61,796 nt of DNA from Armatimonadetes bacterium UBA1398 (GCA_002305165.1 DBQI01000017.1:1-61796); one strand, 5' to 3'; counted from the first letter of the stretch, positions 52,228 to 60,410 are shown. A program made the numbers and translations. The notes: generated by a model from the sequence alone, not told the origin.

Positions 52228-52241
52228 GAGCCCATGTTCAT

Positions 52242-52904
52242 ATGGCATCGATGAGTGCCCAGGGAGAAGCCGCCATCCGGCCGGCGGTACCGGCTGATGT
52301 TTCAGCCATGGTCCGGGTCCACTTGGCGGAGTTCAAGGGACTCTTCCTGGCCGAAATGGGCCCCAGGTTCCTCGGGCACTACTATGAGGCGTTCCTGGCC
52401 CATCCGGAGGGAATCAACTACGTTGCCGATCGCGAGGGTCGGGTCCTCGGCTTCGTCGTGGGCACCCTCAACGAGGACGCGTACCGTTCAGCTGTCCGCG
52501 ATCGACGGATCGGTATGGCCCTGGCGTCACTGGCCCGTGTCATCACCCGCCCGGGTCTGCTGCCCCGGGTGGTCGGACGCTTCGCGTCCGTGGAATCGGA
52601 CATCCGTGACCCCATCGAGGCTCGGTACTTGCGGGACGGAGCCGCCCATCTGATCTCCCTCGCTGTCTCCTCTGCCATGACAGGGACCGGCCTGGGCACA
52701 CGGCTGGTAAGGGCCTTCGAGGACGGCGCCCGAGCCCGAGGCAAGACCACCGTGTACCTCACCACCGCTGCCGAGTCGAATGAGTCGGCCAACCGCTTCT
52801 ACCAGAAGCTGGGCTATGCCCTGATCGGCGCCCGATCGGATCCCGACGGTACGCGGATCAATCAGTACGCCCGCGATCTGACCTCCGACGCCATTCTGGA
52901 GTAG
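52242..52904 (+). CDS. GNAT family N-acetyltransferase
   Basis: A 220-residue GNAT enzyme. Typical text is IRPAVPADVSAMVRVHLAEF, YVADREGRVLGFVVGTL, the acetyl-CoA loop TGTGLGTRLVRAFEDGAR and NESANRFYQKLGYALIG. It probably acetylates the amino group made by the preceding aminotransferase, the usual pairing in amino-sugar pathways. Start ATG 52242 is used; 52251 is possible. A strong hairpin follows at 52921-52954. Confidence 0.88.
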   Translation: MASMSAQGEAAIRPAVPADVSAMVRVHLAEFKGLFLAEMGPRFLGHYYEAFLAHPEGINYVADREGRVLGFVVGTLNEDAYRSAVRDRRIGMALASLARVITRPGLLPRVVGRFASVESDIRDPIEARYLRDGAAHLISLAVSSAMTGTGLGTRLVRAFEDGARARGKTTVYLTTAAESNESANRFYQKLGYALIGARSDPDGTRINQYARDLTSDAILE

Positions 52905-52920
52905 TCCCCGACACACCGAA

Positions 52921-52954
52921 ACGGCCCCGCCACCCGACGGGGTGACGGGGCCGT
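52921..52954. terminator. Hairpin terminator between convergent genes
   Basis: A 9-bp outer stem ACGGCCCCG/CGGGGCCGT encloses an inner CACCC/GGGTG stem. It lies 17 bases after the GNAT stop and 27 before the TlpA-like stop. On the - strand it is followed by TTTC, so it may end transcription from both sides. Confidence 0.7.
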
Positions 52955-52980
52955 GTAGACGGGACGAAAAGGACGGCGGC

Positions 52981-54261
52981 CTACTCCCCGCCCAGGAGCT
53001 TCTCGAGCGCGTCCTCGAGCTGCTTGCCTCGAACCAAGCCGTAGATGATGCCCTCCTGATCGATCAGGTAGGGCGCCGGAACGGACTGGACCCGCCAGAG
53101 ATCGGCGATCTCGGCGTCCCAGAAGCCCTCGTCACACACCTGGCGCCAGACCATTCCTTCGGTCTGGGCGATGTAAGCATCCATGTCGGACCGCCTCTGG
53201 TCGAGGCTGATGCCGATGATCTCGAAGCCCTTCTCATGCCACTTCTGGTAGGCGGCGATGACCGTGGGCATCTCCGCCTTGCACGGCCCGCACCAGGAGG
53301 CCCAGAAGTCCAGCAGGACGACCTTGCCTCGATAGTCCGAGAGCTTGAATGTCTCGCCCGCGGTATCGGTCGTCTCGAAGTCGATGGCCGGGAACCCCGC
53401 CTCGACGTAGGCCTTCGCCTCGAAGGGCTCATCCGTCACCTCGAACCGGACCTCATCGCCCATAGGCGAGACCCACGCGACGCGGTACCCCTGCCCCTGG
53501 AACTCGAAGGGCTCGCCCGCCGGGTAGAACTCGGCCGATGAAGGGGACGCCTGCAGCTGGCCATCGCCATTCCGATCGACCACGATGACCGTGGGCGCTA
53601 GGTCCTCGTCCTCGGCCATAACGAGACTATCGTAGAGTCCGTCGCTGTCGTCATCGACCAGGAGCACGGACACCTCGGCGTCGCCGATCTCCACCGTGCC
53701 CTGGCGCGCCGCTCCACGGAAGTAGAGGAGGCTGGTCGCCCGCGGATCCTCCGCGATCGCCTTGTCCCACGCCGCCTGGACCTCGTCCCGGCTGAGGTCC
53801 TCCGCCAGACCGTACGTGGCCACGAAGTGGTAGACGTTCATGGGATACTCGACCGTGCCCGGCACCCCGTCGTAGGAGACCTGCAGCGTGACACTCGTCA
53901 TGAGGACGCGGTCTGAAGGCTGGTCCCAGGCGCCATCGCCGTTGTTCGTGAGGTCCTCATCATTGTCGGCGTCCACGTAGATGAGGGCCTGGAGCGCGTT
54001 GTTCTCATCGAGCCATGAGTCGATGGCGAAGACGAAGGTGGAGTCCTCCCCATTGCCGACCGTGAGCGCCCCATACATGGGGGTGCCCACGTAGGCAGGC
54101 TCGGCCACGAGCGTCTCAACTGGGGTGTCCGTCATGGCCGCGCGCATGGGCACATAATAGCCCACCCCCGCCTCGTCCACAGGCACGAGCTCCAGGGGCG
54201 CTGCCGAGGCAGCCGACGCCAACAGAAGAGCCAGAATCGCGATCGTGCAGAAGCGCATCAT
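52981..54261 (-). CDS. Exported TlpA-like thioredoxin-family protein
   Basis: A 426-residue precursor with a signal peptide (FCTIAILALLLASAASA). The first ~270 residues form a beta-rich domain of unknown type with several Asp-rich loops (DADNDEDLTNNGDGAW, DDDSDGLYDSL, DRNGDGQLQ) that look like calcium-binding. The C-terminal domain is a redoxin: FKLSDYRGKVVLLDFWASW, CGPC active site, KGFEIIGISLDQRRSDM and VPAPYLIDQEG with the cis-Pro. It probably reduces or sorts disulphides outside the membrane. Confidence 0.88.
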   Translation of the reverse strand: MMRFCTIAILALLLASAASAAPLELVPVDEAGVGYYVPMRAAMTDTPVETLVAEPAYVGTPMYGALTVGNGEDSTFVFAIDSWLDENNALQALIYVDADNDEDLTNNGDGAWDQPSDRVLMTSVTLQVSYDGVPGTVEYPMNVYHFVATYGLAEDLSRDEVQAAWDKAIAEDPRATSLLYFRGAARQGTVEIGDAEVSVLLVDDDSDGLYDSLVMAEDEDLAPTVIVVDRNGDGQLQASPSSAEFYPAGEPFEFQGQGYRVAWVSPMGDEVRFEVTDEPFEAKAYVEAGFPAIDFETTDTAGETFKLSDYRGKVVLLDFWASWCGPCKAEMPTVIAAYQKWHEKGFEIIGISLDQRRSDMDAYIAQTEGMVWRQVCDEGFWDAEIADLWRVQSVPAPYLIDQEGIIYGLVRGKQLEDALEKLLGGE

Positions 54262-54307
54262 CGAGGGTACCGCTCCTGTCAGTGTGGGATCCGGAAGGAC
54301 CCGGTCA

Positions 54308-54823
54308 CTAGCTCAGATTCCCGTAGCAGGCGAGTATCTCGCCGAAGTAACAGCGGTGGAAGTCGCCCTCGGGGTAGTAGCGCTCCACAACGGCCGGGTC
54401 TACCTCCGCCGGTACCAGGTCATTCCGGTGGAGTGTGCGGCATTCGAACACGATCGCGGCTTGCTCGATGGCCGGTGTCTTGACTTCCTTTCCCGCCACG
54501 AGGGTCAGGCCGCGTTCCGCGAACTTGTCCACATCCCGGCCCGAGCGCTCTCCGCAGAAAGCGAGGTCCGAGCTCATGGTATCCGGCAGCACGTTTATGG
54601 TGAAGTCCGGCGTTTGCGCCATCAGCCCGTACGTGTGACGGGAGGGTCGTACGAAGACGATCGCCATGGGTCGGCCCCAGATGACGCCGAAGGTGGCCCA
54701 GCCAATCGTCATTGTGTTCGGCGTGCCATCGGAGCCGAGGCTGTTCAGGAGCACGCCGTTTCCGGAGAGCATCCGCACGGTCTCGGGGAACGCGTCCTGC
54801 CAGTTCAGGGGAGTCTTAGCCAT
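54308..54823 (-). CDS. Flavin reductase-like FMN-binding split-barrel protein
   Basis: The ATG at 54823, 7 bases after GGAGG, gives 171 residues; a longer frame to 55228 overlaps the anti-sigma gene and is not credible. Typical text is GVLLNSLGSDGTPNTMTIGW, IVFVRPSRHTYGLM and TINVLP. The family includes NAD(P)H:flavin reductases and isoflavone-type oxygenase partners. The partner enzyme is unknown. It is downstream of the anti-sigma gene by 80 bases. Confidence 0.85.
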   Translation of the reverse strand: MAKTPLNWQDAFPETVRMLSGNGVLLNSLGSDGTPNTMTIGWATFGVIWGRPMAIVFVRPSRHTYGLMAQTPDFTINVLPDTMSSDLAFCGERSGRDVDKFAERGLTLVAGKEVKTPAIEQAAIVFECRTLHRNDLVPAEVDPAVVERYYPEGDFHRCYFGEILACYGNLS

Positions 54824-54903
54824 TGGTGCACCTCCGCGCGGAGGGTTCCCTAACCATCCTGGGTACCCTCCACGTCGAAGGGACTGCGGCGTCGGGCGTA
54901 GGC

Positions 54904-55686
54904 CTACTCCGGCGGCCCAGCGGAGCGGCCATGGGCCGCGGACGATGCGGGGCCAGCCGGGCGCGAGATACCCGGCAGATCCGGCAGTGATGGCAGGGCT
55001 GTCACATGACCATCCAGGAATGCCACCGAGCCAACGCCATGATGGCGAGGCGCGAAATCCCCCGGCCTGGGGCCTTGGTCGAACAGCGTCAGAGTCGCCG
55101 AGGGGTAGACCATCGCCTGCAAGTTCTCGCCACTGAGCTCCGCGGGGAACCCGTAGAGCATCCCGTTCGGCGCTGGGCAGTAGAACACAAGCTCGCTGTG
55201 AACGTACGGCCTCAGCGACCGGTCCCAACGGTCTCCCGAGGGCATGTGGTCCCAGTGGTCATTCGCGTAAACCCGAGTCGCGTACGCTACGAGCCTCGCG
55301 TTGTTCAGACATAGGGTCTTCGCGGCGTTAGCCCGAACCCCCATGAACAGGGGTGCGACGATGGCGATGAGCAGGGCCGCCACCGCAGCCAGAGCCGCCA
55401 TCTCGGCCCAACGGAACCGTCTCGGAAGCCAAGCCGCGGGCCCCGGCAGCGGCTCCGCCGCCGCGATACGCCGGACCTCGGCCATCACATCATCTACGAA
55501 CTTGGGCTGTCCATCCACCGAGAGGGTCTCCCGGACAAGCCGCTCGTCCCATTCGACGTCCGCTACCCATCGGCGGCAGGACTCGCACTCGCGTAGGTGC
55601 TCCACGACACACGCGGTCGGGCCCTCGCCGTCCAAGTAGGCTGACAGCGCGACCTTCCACTCTTCGCAGGGTCCCTTAGGTGTCAC
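54904..55686 (-). CDS. Anti-sigma factor with zinc-finger and H-X9-DG pseudopilin-like domain
   Basis: A 260-residue single-pass protein. The N-terminus is a ZAS-type anti-sigma domain: Cys7 and H30-x3-C34-x2-C37. A membrane helix spans about 96-117. The outer part resembles a DUF1559-type pseudopilin: TLCLNNARLVAYATRVYAND, a RSLRPYVHSELVFYCP segment and HHGVGSVAFLDGHV, an exact H-X9-DG match. It overlaps the sigma gene by 11 bases. It probably holds the ECF sigma until an envelope signal is sensed by the outer domain. Confidence 0.82.
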   Translation of the reverse strand: MTPKGPCEEWKVALSAYLDGEGPTACVVEHLRECESCRRWVADVEWDERLVRETLSVDGQPKFVDDVMAEVRRIAAAEPLPGPAAWLPRRFRWAEMAALAAVAALLIAIVAPLFMGVRANAAKTLCLNNARLVAYATRVYANDHWDHMPSGDRWDRSLRPYVHSELVFYCPAPNGMLYGFPAELSGENLQAMVYPSATLTLFDQGPRPGDFAPRHHGVGSVAFLDGHVTALPSLPDLPGISRPAGPASSAAHGRSAGPPE

Positions 55687-56341
55687 CTAGTAGCCTTTCC
55701 CTTCCGATCCCTTCGCGATCGAGGATCGAACGCAGCCGCTCGCGCGCCCGGCAGCACCGCACCCTCACGTTGTTGACGCTGATGCCCAGGGCCTCGGCGA
55801 TCTCATCGTAATCCATGTCCGCGAGATACCTGGCTGCGAGAACCTCTCGGTAGCTGTCCGGCAGCCCCCCGAGCAGTTCCAACAATCGCTCCCGATCAGG
55901 CCCCTCGGGAGCTCTCCGTGGCTCCGCGGGGATATCAGTCTCATCCTCGAGGGGCATTGTGCTCAAGCGTCTCCGGCTCAGAGCCTTCCGGCAACGGTTG
56001 CGCAGGATTCCGAACAACCACGACCGCAGGCTGGAGGGGTCGCGGAGGTTGCTCAGCGACCGGAAACCCTCGATGAAGGCCTCCTGGGCGCAGTCTTCCG
56101 CAAGCTCCGCGTCACCCATCATCTGCATGGAAGTGGCCAGGATAGCGCCGTGGTACCGCTCGACGATGGCGGCGAAGGTCTCCACATCCCCGTCGAGCAC
56201 CCGGCGCACAAGAGACTCATCCGATGCCGCTCTACCGTCGTGAGACACGCCACCGGCCTTCCCGCAGACGCGCGCCCCGAAGGTCGCGCGCACGCTGCTC
56301 GGGCTCACCGCGCTGGCTTCTACGAAGACCGTCGATGCCAT
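55676..56341 (-). CDS. ECF RNA polymerase sigma factor
   Basis: A 221-residue sigma-70-type ECF factor. Region 2 has DGDVETFAAIVERYHG, DAELAEDCAQEAFIEGFRSL and RSWLFGILRNRCRKALSRR. Region 4 has LPDSYREVLAARYLADMDYD, EIAEALGISVNNVRVRCCRA and RERLRSILDREG. ATG 56341 gives a 31-residue N-terminal extension; GTG 56248 behind GGGAAGG is a good alternative. Cotranscribed with its anti-sigma. Confidence 0.92.
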   Translation of the reverse strand: MASTVFVEASAVSPSSVRATFGARVCGKAGGVSHDGRAASDESLVRRVLDGDVETFAAIVERYHGAILATSMQMMGDAELAEDCAQEAFIEGFRSLSNLRDPSSLRSWLFGILRNRCRKALSRRRLSTMPLEDETDIPAEPRRAPEGPDRERLLELLGGLPDSYREVLAARYLADMDYDEIAEALGISVNNVRVRCCRARERLRSILDREGIGRERLLGDT

Positions 56342-56572
56342 GGGCCACGCTCCCGTGGCCGGGTGTCCTCGCCGTTACCCGGGAGAACACCCTGCCATCA
56401 GGAGAGGAGTCCCTGGTATCGTGAATCACATTACACCCGCCCCGGCGCGGGCCGCCGGCATGCCATCCTGCGATGGCGGCAGTGGCTAGAGCGCGCTATC
56501 GGCTCTGTGGCGCCAACGCTTGTTTCCTTCCGGTCCGCCGCTACCCTCTGCGCGAACCCTTCGGGAACCGCC
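56342..56572. other. Divergent regulatory gap between sigma factor and fmdB
   Basis: Non-coding sequence. A small perfect palindrome GTGATTCAC on the - strand lies about 80 bases upstream of the sigma start codon. No clear ECF -35/-10 pair is seen for the sigma gene. The only promoter I trust is the one reading + at 56573-56602. Confidence 0.4.
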
Positions 56573-56602
56573 TTGACCGCCCCGTCGCGTCGTCGATATA
56601 AT
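56573..56602 (+). promoter_or_regulatory. Promoter of fmdB-like gene
   Basis: A -35 TTGACC (56573-56578), an 18-base spacer and a perfect -10 TATAAT (56597-56602) predict a start near 56609, followed by an AT-rich run. This is the best -10 in the window. Confidence 0.75.
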
Positions 56603-56663
56603 CACATATATATATCAACGTACGACTGACCCGGGCGCCGTGCGTGCCAAGGAGAGCGAAACT

Positions 56664-56840
56664 ATGCCCATCTACGAGTTCACCTGCGAGCAGTGTGGTC
56701 ACGAGTTCAGCGTTTTGGTCCGCCGAATGGGCGATTCGGCAGCCTGCCCCGAGTGCCACAGCGAGCACGTCAAACGTCGGATGTCCGGCTTTGCGGCCCA
56801 TGGAGGGAAGACCGGTTCGGGCGGCTATGCCCCCACGTGA
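56664..56840 (+). CDS. FmdB family zinc ribbon protein
   Basis: The ATG at 56664, 7 bases after AAGGAGAG, gives 58 residues beginning MPIYEFTCEQCGHEFSVL. Two Cys pairs (CEQC and CPEC) form the zinc ribbon, and the tail is Gly-rich (GGKTGSGGYAPT). FmdB proteins are small regulators named from formamidase control; the function here is unknown. It is followed by tyrS with a hairpin-rich leader. Confidence 0.9.
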   Translation: MPIYEFTCEQCGHEFSVLVRRMGDSAACPECHSEHVKRRMSGFAAHGGKTGSGGYAPT

Positions 56841-56855
56841 GCTGGCTCCTCCTGC

Positions 56856-56878
56856 GACTCCTAGTTAGGAGTCCTAAC
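56856..56878. promoter_or_regulatory. Nested palindromes between fmdB and tyrS
   Basis: GACTCCTA-GT-TAGGAGTC (56856-56873) is a perfect 8-base inverted repeat. It overlaps GTTAGGA-G-TCCTAAC (56864-56878), a second perfect 7-base one. It could be an operator or alternative RNA hairpins. It lies 16 bases after the fmdB stop. Confidence 0.4.
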
Positions 56879-56887
56879 AGAACGCAT

Positions 56888-56922
56888 GAGAGGGGGCGAT
56901 GGCGCGGCCGTCGCCTCCTCTC
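56888..56922 (+). terminator. Hairpin in the tyrS leader or fmdB terminator
   Basis: A 12-bp stem with one mismatch (GAGAGGGGGCGA/TCGCCTCCTCTC) and an 11-base loop lies 48 bases after fmdB and about 100 before tyrS. No clear T tract follows. No T-box motif is present, so tRNA-sensing is not supported. Confidence 0.4.
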
Positions 56923-57023
56923 GCGTACAACTCTCTCGCTTCTCGCCTCCCGCGCCCCGTGCTACAGTCTGGGGCGGCGAGACAGCCTGGCAACCGCGCC
57001 GGGCAACCCCTAGGAAAGGAGCT

Positions 57024-58310
57024 ATGAGGATGCCGGATCTCATTGACGAGCTTAGCTGGCGAGGACTACTGAACCAATGCACCGACGAAGAGGGGCTGCG
57101 GACCTACCTCCGCGAGAAGGGCGCTCCGGTCTACTGCGGCTTCGACCCGACAGCCTCCAGCCTCCACCTGGGGAACTTGGTGCCCATCGTGGCTCTCGCT
57201 CACGCCCAGCGCCACGGCCTGACGCCCATCGTCCTGATGGGCGGTGGCACGGGGATGATCGGCGACCCTTCAGGCCGCGACTCTGAGCGCACGCTCATGG
57301 AGACGGATCAGATCGAGGCGAACGTCGCGGCCCAGCAGGTGCAGCTCCGTCGGTTTTTCGCGGACCACGGCGACAACGCTGTCATATTCCGCAACAACGT
57401 CCAGTGGATCGAGGCCCTGACCTGCGTTGAGTTGCTTCGCGATGTCGGCAAACACTTCTCAGTCAACGCGATGATCGCCAAGGATTCGGTGAAACGGCGC
57501 CTGGACAGTCGCGAGCAGGGCATCTCCTACACCGAGTTTTCGTACATGGTGCTGCAGGCCTTTGACTTCCTCACCCTGTACGAGACCCACAAGTGCCGGT
57601 TCCAGCTCGGTGGCAGCGACCAGTGGGGCAACATCACAGCCGGCATCGATCTGCTGCGTCGGACGCACGCCGTCGAGGCCTATGGCCTTACGCTGCCCCT
57701 TCTCACTACGGCAACGGGGGAGAAGTTCGGCAAGTCAGCGGGCAACGCCATCTGGTTGGATGCCGACATGACCTCGCCCTTCGCCATGTACCAGCACCTG
57801 ATTCGCACCGATGATCGCGACGCGGTGCGGTTCCTGCGGTACTTCACCTTCCTCAGCCAGGCGGAGGTGGAGGCGCTGGCCGGGGCCCACGAGGCGAAGC
57901 CCGAGGCGCGTGAGGCTCAGCGGGTCCTTGCCCGGGAGCTGACCGCCTGGATCCACGGCCCGGACGAGATGAGCAAGGCCGAGCGCGCCACCGAGGCGCT
58001 CTACGGGGGCAGCCTGACCGAGTTGAGCGACGCGGATCTGCGGGAGGTCTTCGCGGATGTGCCCTCCGTCGAGATGCCCCTCGGGCATCTGACCGGCGAA
58101 GGGCTAGCCCTCGTCGACCTTCTTGTGGAGGCGGGCGTGGCGGCCTCCAAGAGCGCCGCGAGGCGGCTCATCGGCAGTGGCGGCGCCTATGTGAACAACG
58201 AGCGGGTGGGGGACGTGGCCGCCGTGCTAGGGGAGCAGGCCCTCGCCGGCCGCCGCACCCTCGTCCTCCGCTCTGGCAAGAGAGACTACGCGCTAGTGCG
58301 TTTCGTGTAG
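57024..58310 (+). CDS. tyrS: Tyrosyl-tRNA synthetase
   Basis: TyrS charges tRNA-Tyr. The ATG at 57024, behind AAAGGAG, gives 428 residues; a longer frame to 56886 runs through the leader hairpins. The class I features are PTASSLHLGNLVP (HIGH-like), GGGTGMIGDPSG, QGISYTEFSYMVLQAFDFL, GGSDQWGNITAG and the KMSKS-like KFGKS. A C-terminal S4 domain (GVAASKSAARRLIGSGGAYV) binds the tRNA. The length is normal. Confidence 0.97.
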   Translation: MRMPDLIDELSWRGLLNQCTDEEGLRTYLREKGAPVYCGFDPTASSLHLGNLVPIVALAHAQRHGLTPIVLMGGGTGMIGDPSGRDSERTLMETDQIEANVAAQQVQLRRFFADHGDNAVIFRNNVQWIEALTCVELLRDVGKHFSVNAMIAKDSVKRRLDSREQGISYTEFSYMVLQAFDFLTLYETHKCRFQLGGSDQWGNITAGIDLLRRTHAVEAYGLTLPLLTTATGEKFGKSAGNAIWLDADMTSPFAMYQHLIRTDDRDAVRFLRYFTFLSQAEVEALAGAHEAKPEAREAQRVLARELTAWIHGPDEMSKAERATEALYGGSLTELSDADLREVFADVPSVEMPLGHLTGEGLALVDLLVEAGVAASKSAARRLIGSGGAYVNNERVGDVAAVLGEQALAGRRTLVLRSGKRDYALVRFV

Positions 58311-58379
58311 CGGCTCTAGGTGGAATCTGAGCGCGGTGCTGACAGAGCGGCCATCCGGGTGTGACCGACCTCGCGAAAA

Positions 58380-58414
58380 GCACGGCCCCTGCGCGAGTGG
58401 CGCGGGGGCCGTGC
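58380..58414. terminator. GC-rich hairpin after tyrS
   Basis: Perfect 10-bp arms GCACGGCCCC/GGGGCCGTGC enclose a loop with an inner GCGC/GCGC. The core ACGGCCCC...GGGGCCGT is shared with the hairpin at 52921-52954. A TTTT lies on the - strand side, as there. Confidence 0.6.
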
Positions 58415-58442
58415 CGAGCGCCCGCCAGCGGAACGTGTGGGC

Positions 58443-59468
58443 ATGAACCTCCGTGCCCAGATGCGGGAATGGGCTCGCTCCGCCGCTCAGGAGCTCGACC
58501 GGCCCAAGACGCCCCTGCGGCGTGCGGCATTCCTCACCGCTCGCCTGATCGTCATCGTCCTAGTCATCTACGGCATCGGCCGCCACCTGTGGAGCATGTC
58601 GGGCGATGTGAACTGGTTCGCGCTGAGGATCCACTGGGGATGGCTTGTCATCTGCGGCGTCCTCTACCTCGCCGCCCAGCTTCTCCTGGGAGTCTTCTAC
58701 CGGCTCGTCGTCGTCGACATGGGGGGCCAGCCCCAGCCCGGCCGAGCCGTCTGCGCCTACCTCGTCAGCCAGTTGGGGAAGTACGTCCCTGGCAAGGCGA
58801 TGGTCATCATCATCCGAGCAGGCATGCTCCGTGGGCGTGGCGTTCGCGCCTCCGTCGCCGCCCTGGCGACCTTCTTCGAGACCCCGACCTCTCTGGGGGC
58901 TGGTGCGGCCATCGCCTTCGGCATCCTCGCCTCGGAGTTCGGCGCCGAGGTGGAGGGCCGCGCAGCCCTTCTGGCCATCGCGGGCGGCTTAGCGCTCCTG
59001 TTGGGCGTCCTCATGTCTCCGTGGGTCTTCCGCTGGATCCTCAAGCTCGTGTCACTGCCCTTCCGCGCGGACGGCGAAGAGGCCCCTGCCGTCGGGATGC
59101 GAACACGCCTCGTGCTGATCCCCCTGATGCTCGCCGTTTGGGCACTCCTCGGCGCCAGCGCCGTTGCTTGCGCCGACGCCGTCTCCGCGGAGCCCCTCTC
59201 AGCGACCCAGTGGCCGCTGCTCCTGGCCGCAACCGCTCTCGCCATGGCGGCCGGCTTCGCGGTTGTTGTCATGCCAAGTGGACTTGGCGTGCGCGAATGG
59301 GTCATCATGGAGGTCCTCGCCCCCTCCCTCGGTTCCGAGGTCGCGGTCTTCGCCGCGGTGGGGCTGAGGGTGGTCTGGCTTGTGGTCGAGGTCCTCGCCT
59401 CGGCCATCACCTATGGATGGGTGGAAGCATGGAACCGTCGGGATCGGCCCCCCGAGTCGGCCCCTTGA
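58443..59468 (+). CDS. YbhN/LPG-synthase-like membrane protein
   Basis: A 341-residue protein with about eight membrane helices in the lysylphosphatidylglycerol synthase TM-domain family. Recognisable pieces are CAYLVSQLGKYVPGKAMVII, RAGMLRGRGVRASVAALATF and the glycine-rich VVVMPSGLGVREWVIMEVL. The soluble synthase domain is missing, as in YbhN/AglD-type proteins thought to flip or assist lipid-linked glycans. ATG 58443 is preferred to GTG 58437. Its end overlaps the next gene by 40 bases. Confidence 0.85.
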   Translation: MNLRAQMREWARSAAQELDRPKTPLRRAAFLTARLIVIVLVIYGIGRHLWSMSGDVNWFALRIHWGWLVICGVLYLAAQLLLGVFYRLVVVDMGGQPQPGRAVCAYLVSQLGKYVPGKAMVIIIRAGMLRGRGVRASVAALATFFETPTSLGAGAAIAFGILASEFGAEVEGRAALLAIAGGLALLLGVLMSPWVFRWILKLVSLPFRADGEEAPAVGMRTRLVLIPLMLAVWALLGASAVACADAVSAEPLSATQWPLLLAATALAMAAGFAVVVMPSGLGVREWVIMEVLAPSLGSEVAVFAAVGLRVVWLVVEVLASAITYGWVEAWNRRDRPPESAP

Positions 59469-60406
59469 TCAGCCTTGTGATCCCAGCCAAGGACGAAGAG
59501 GCCAGCCTCCCGCAGCTCCGCCGGGAGATCGCGACCGTCGCCGACGCCCAGGAACTGGATGTCGAGGTCATCTTCATCGACGACGGGAGCTCGGACGGCA
59601 CTTGGGAGGCGATCCGCGCTGAGGCTGAGGCCGACCGGCGGGTGCGCGGGATCCGCTTCCGCCGGAACTTCGGCAAGGCCGCGGCCCTCGATGCGGGCTT
59701 CGGGGCTGCCCGCGGGGAAGTCATCATCACGATGGACGCCGATCTCCAGGATGACCCGGCGGAGATCCCCCGCTTCCTGGAGGCCCTGGATGGCGGCTGC
59801 GACTTGGTGAGCGGATGGAAGCGCCGGCGCCACGACCCGTGGCACAAAGTGCTGCCGAGCCGCGTCTGGAACGCCGCCGTGAGCCGAGCGACAGGGGTGC
59901 GCCTTCACGATCACAACTGTGGTTTCAAGGCCTACCGCCGCGAGGTCGTGGAGGAGCTCGACGTCTACGGCGAGTTCCACCGGTACATCCCCCCACTGGC
60001 CCACGCCAGGGGCTTTCGGGTCGGCGAGGTAGAGGTCCATCACCGCGCAAGGCAGCATGGCGCGAGCAAGTATGGATCCCGCCGCTTCGTCCGCGGCCTG
60101 ATCGACCTGCTCACGGTGGTGCTCCTTACCAAGGCCCGGCACCGGCCGGCGCACCTCTTCGCTGGCTGGGGGATGACCGCCGCCGCGACTGGGGCGTTGC
60201 TGGTGCTCGCCGCGCTCGCGTGCGCCATCAGCGGCTGGCTGCCACAGGCTCGCGGGGCCCTGGGCTGGATCGGCGTCCTGGGAATCAGCCTCGGCATTCA
60301 CCTAGCGGCCATCGGGCTCCTCGCTCAGCTCGTCATCGCGCCCCGAGGAGGCAGGGACCAGTTCGCCATCGTCGAACGCATTGGAGAACCCAGCCCGAAG
60401 GAATGA
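59429..60406 (+). CDS. Family 2 glycosyltransferase, GtrB/DPM-like
   Basis: A 325-residue GT-A enzyme with LISLVIPAKDEEASLPQLRR, VEVIFIDDGSSDGTWEAI, FRRNFGKAAALDAGF, the metal motif ITMDADLQDDPAEI and NCGFKAYRREVVEEL. Two C-terminal helices follow. It probably makes polyprenyl-phosphate sugar for the GT-C protein downstream. The start is taken at ATG 59429; 59417 is an alternative. A longer upstream frame lies inside the previous gene and is a shadow. Confidence 0.92.
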   Translation: MEPSGSAPRVGPLISLVIPAKDEEASLPQLRREIATVADAQELDVEVIFIDDGSSDGTWEAIRAEAEADRRVRGIRFRRNFGKAAALDAGFGAARGEVIITMDADLQDDPAEIPRFLEALDGGCDLVSGWKRRRHDPWHKVLPSRVWNAAVSRATGVRLHDHNCGFKAYRREVVEELDVYGEFHRYIPPLAHARGFRVGEVEVHHRARQHGASKYGSRRFVRGLIDLLTVVLLTKARHRPAHLFAGWGMTAAATGALLVLAALACAISGWLPQARGALGWIGVLGISLGIHLAAIGLLAQLVIAPRGGRDQFAIVERIGEPSPKE

Positions 60407-60410
60407 CCCC

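Noticed and set aside
56888..57023. Possible T-box or SAM-type riboswitch before tyrS
   Set aside because: No T-box sequence, specifier loop or SAM-aptamer core can be found; only a plain hairpin is supported.
58361..59428. Long upstream extension of the GT2 frame
   Set aside because: The extra ~350 residues are Arg/Pro-rich and lie within the YbhN-like gene in another frame, a typical high-GC shadow. The real start is near 59429.
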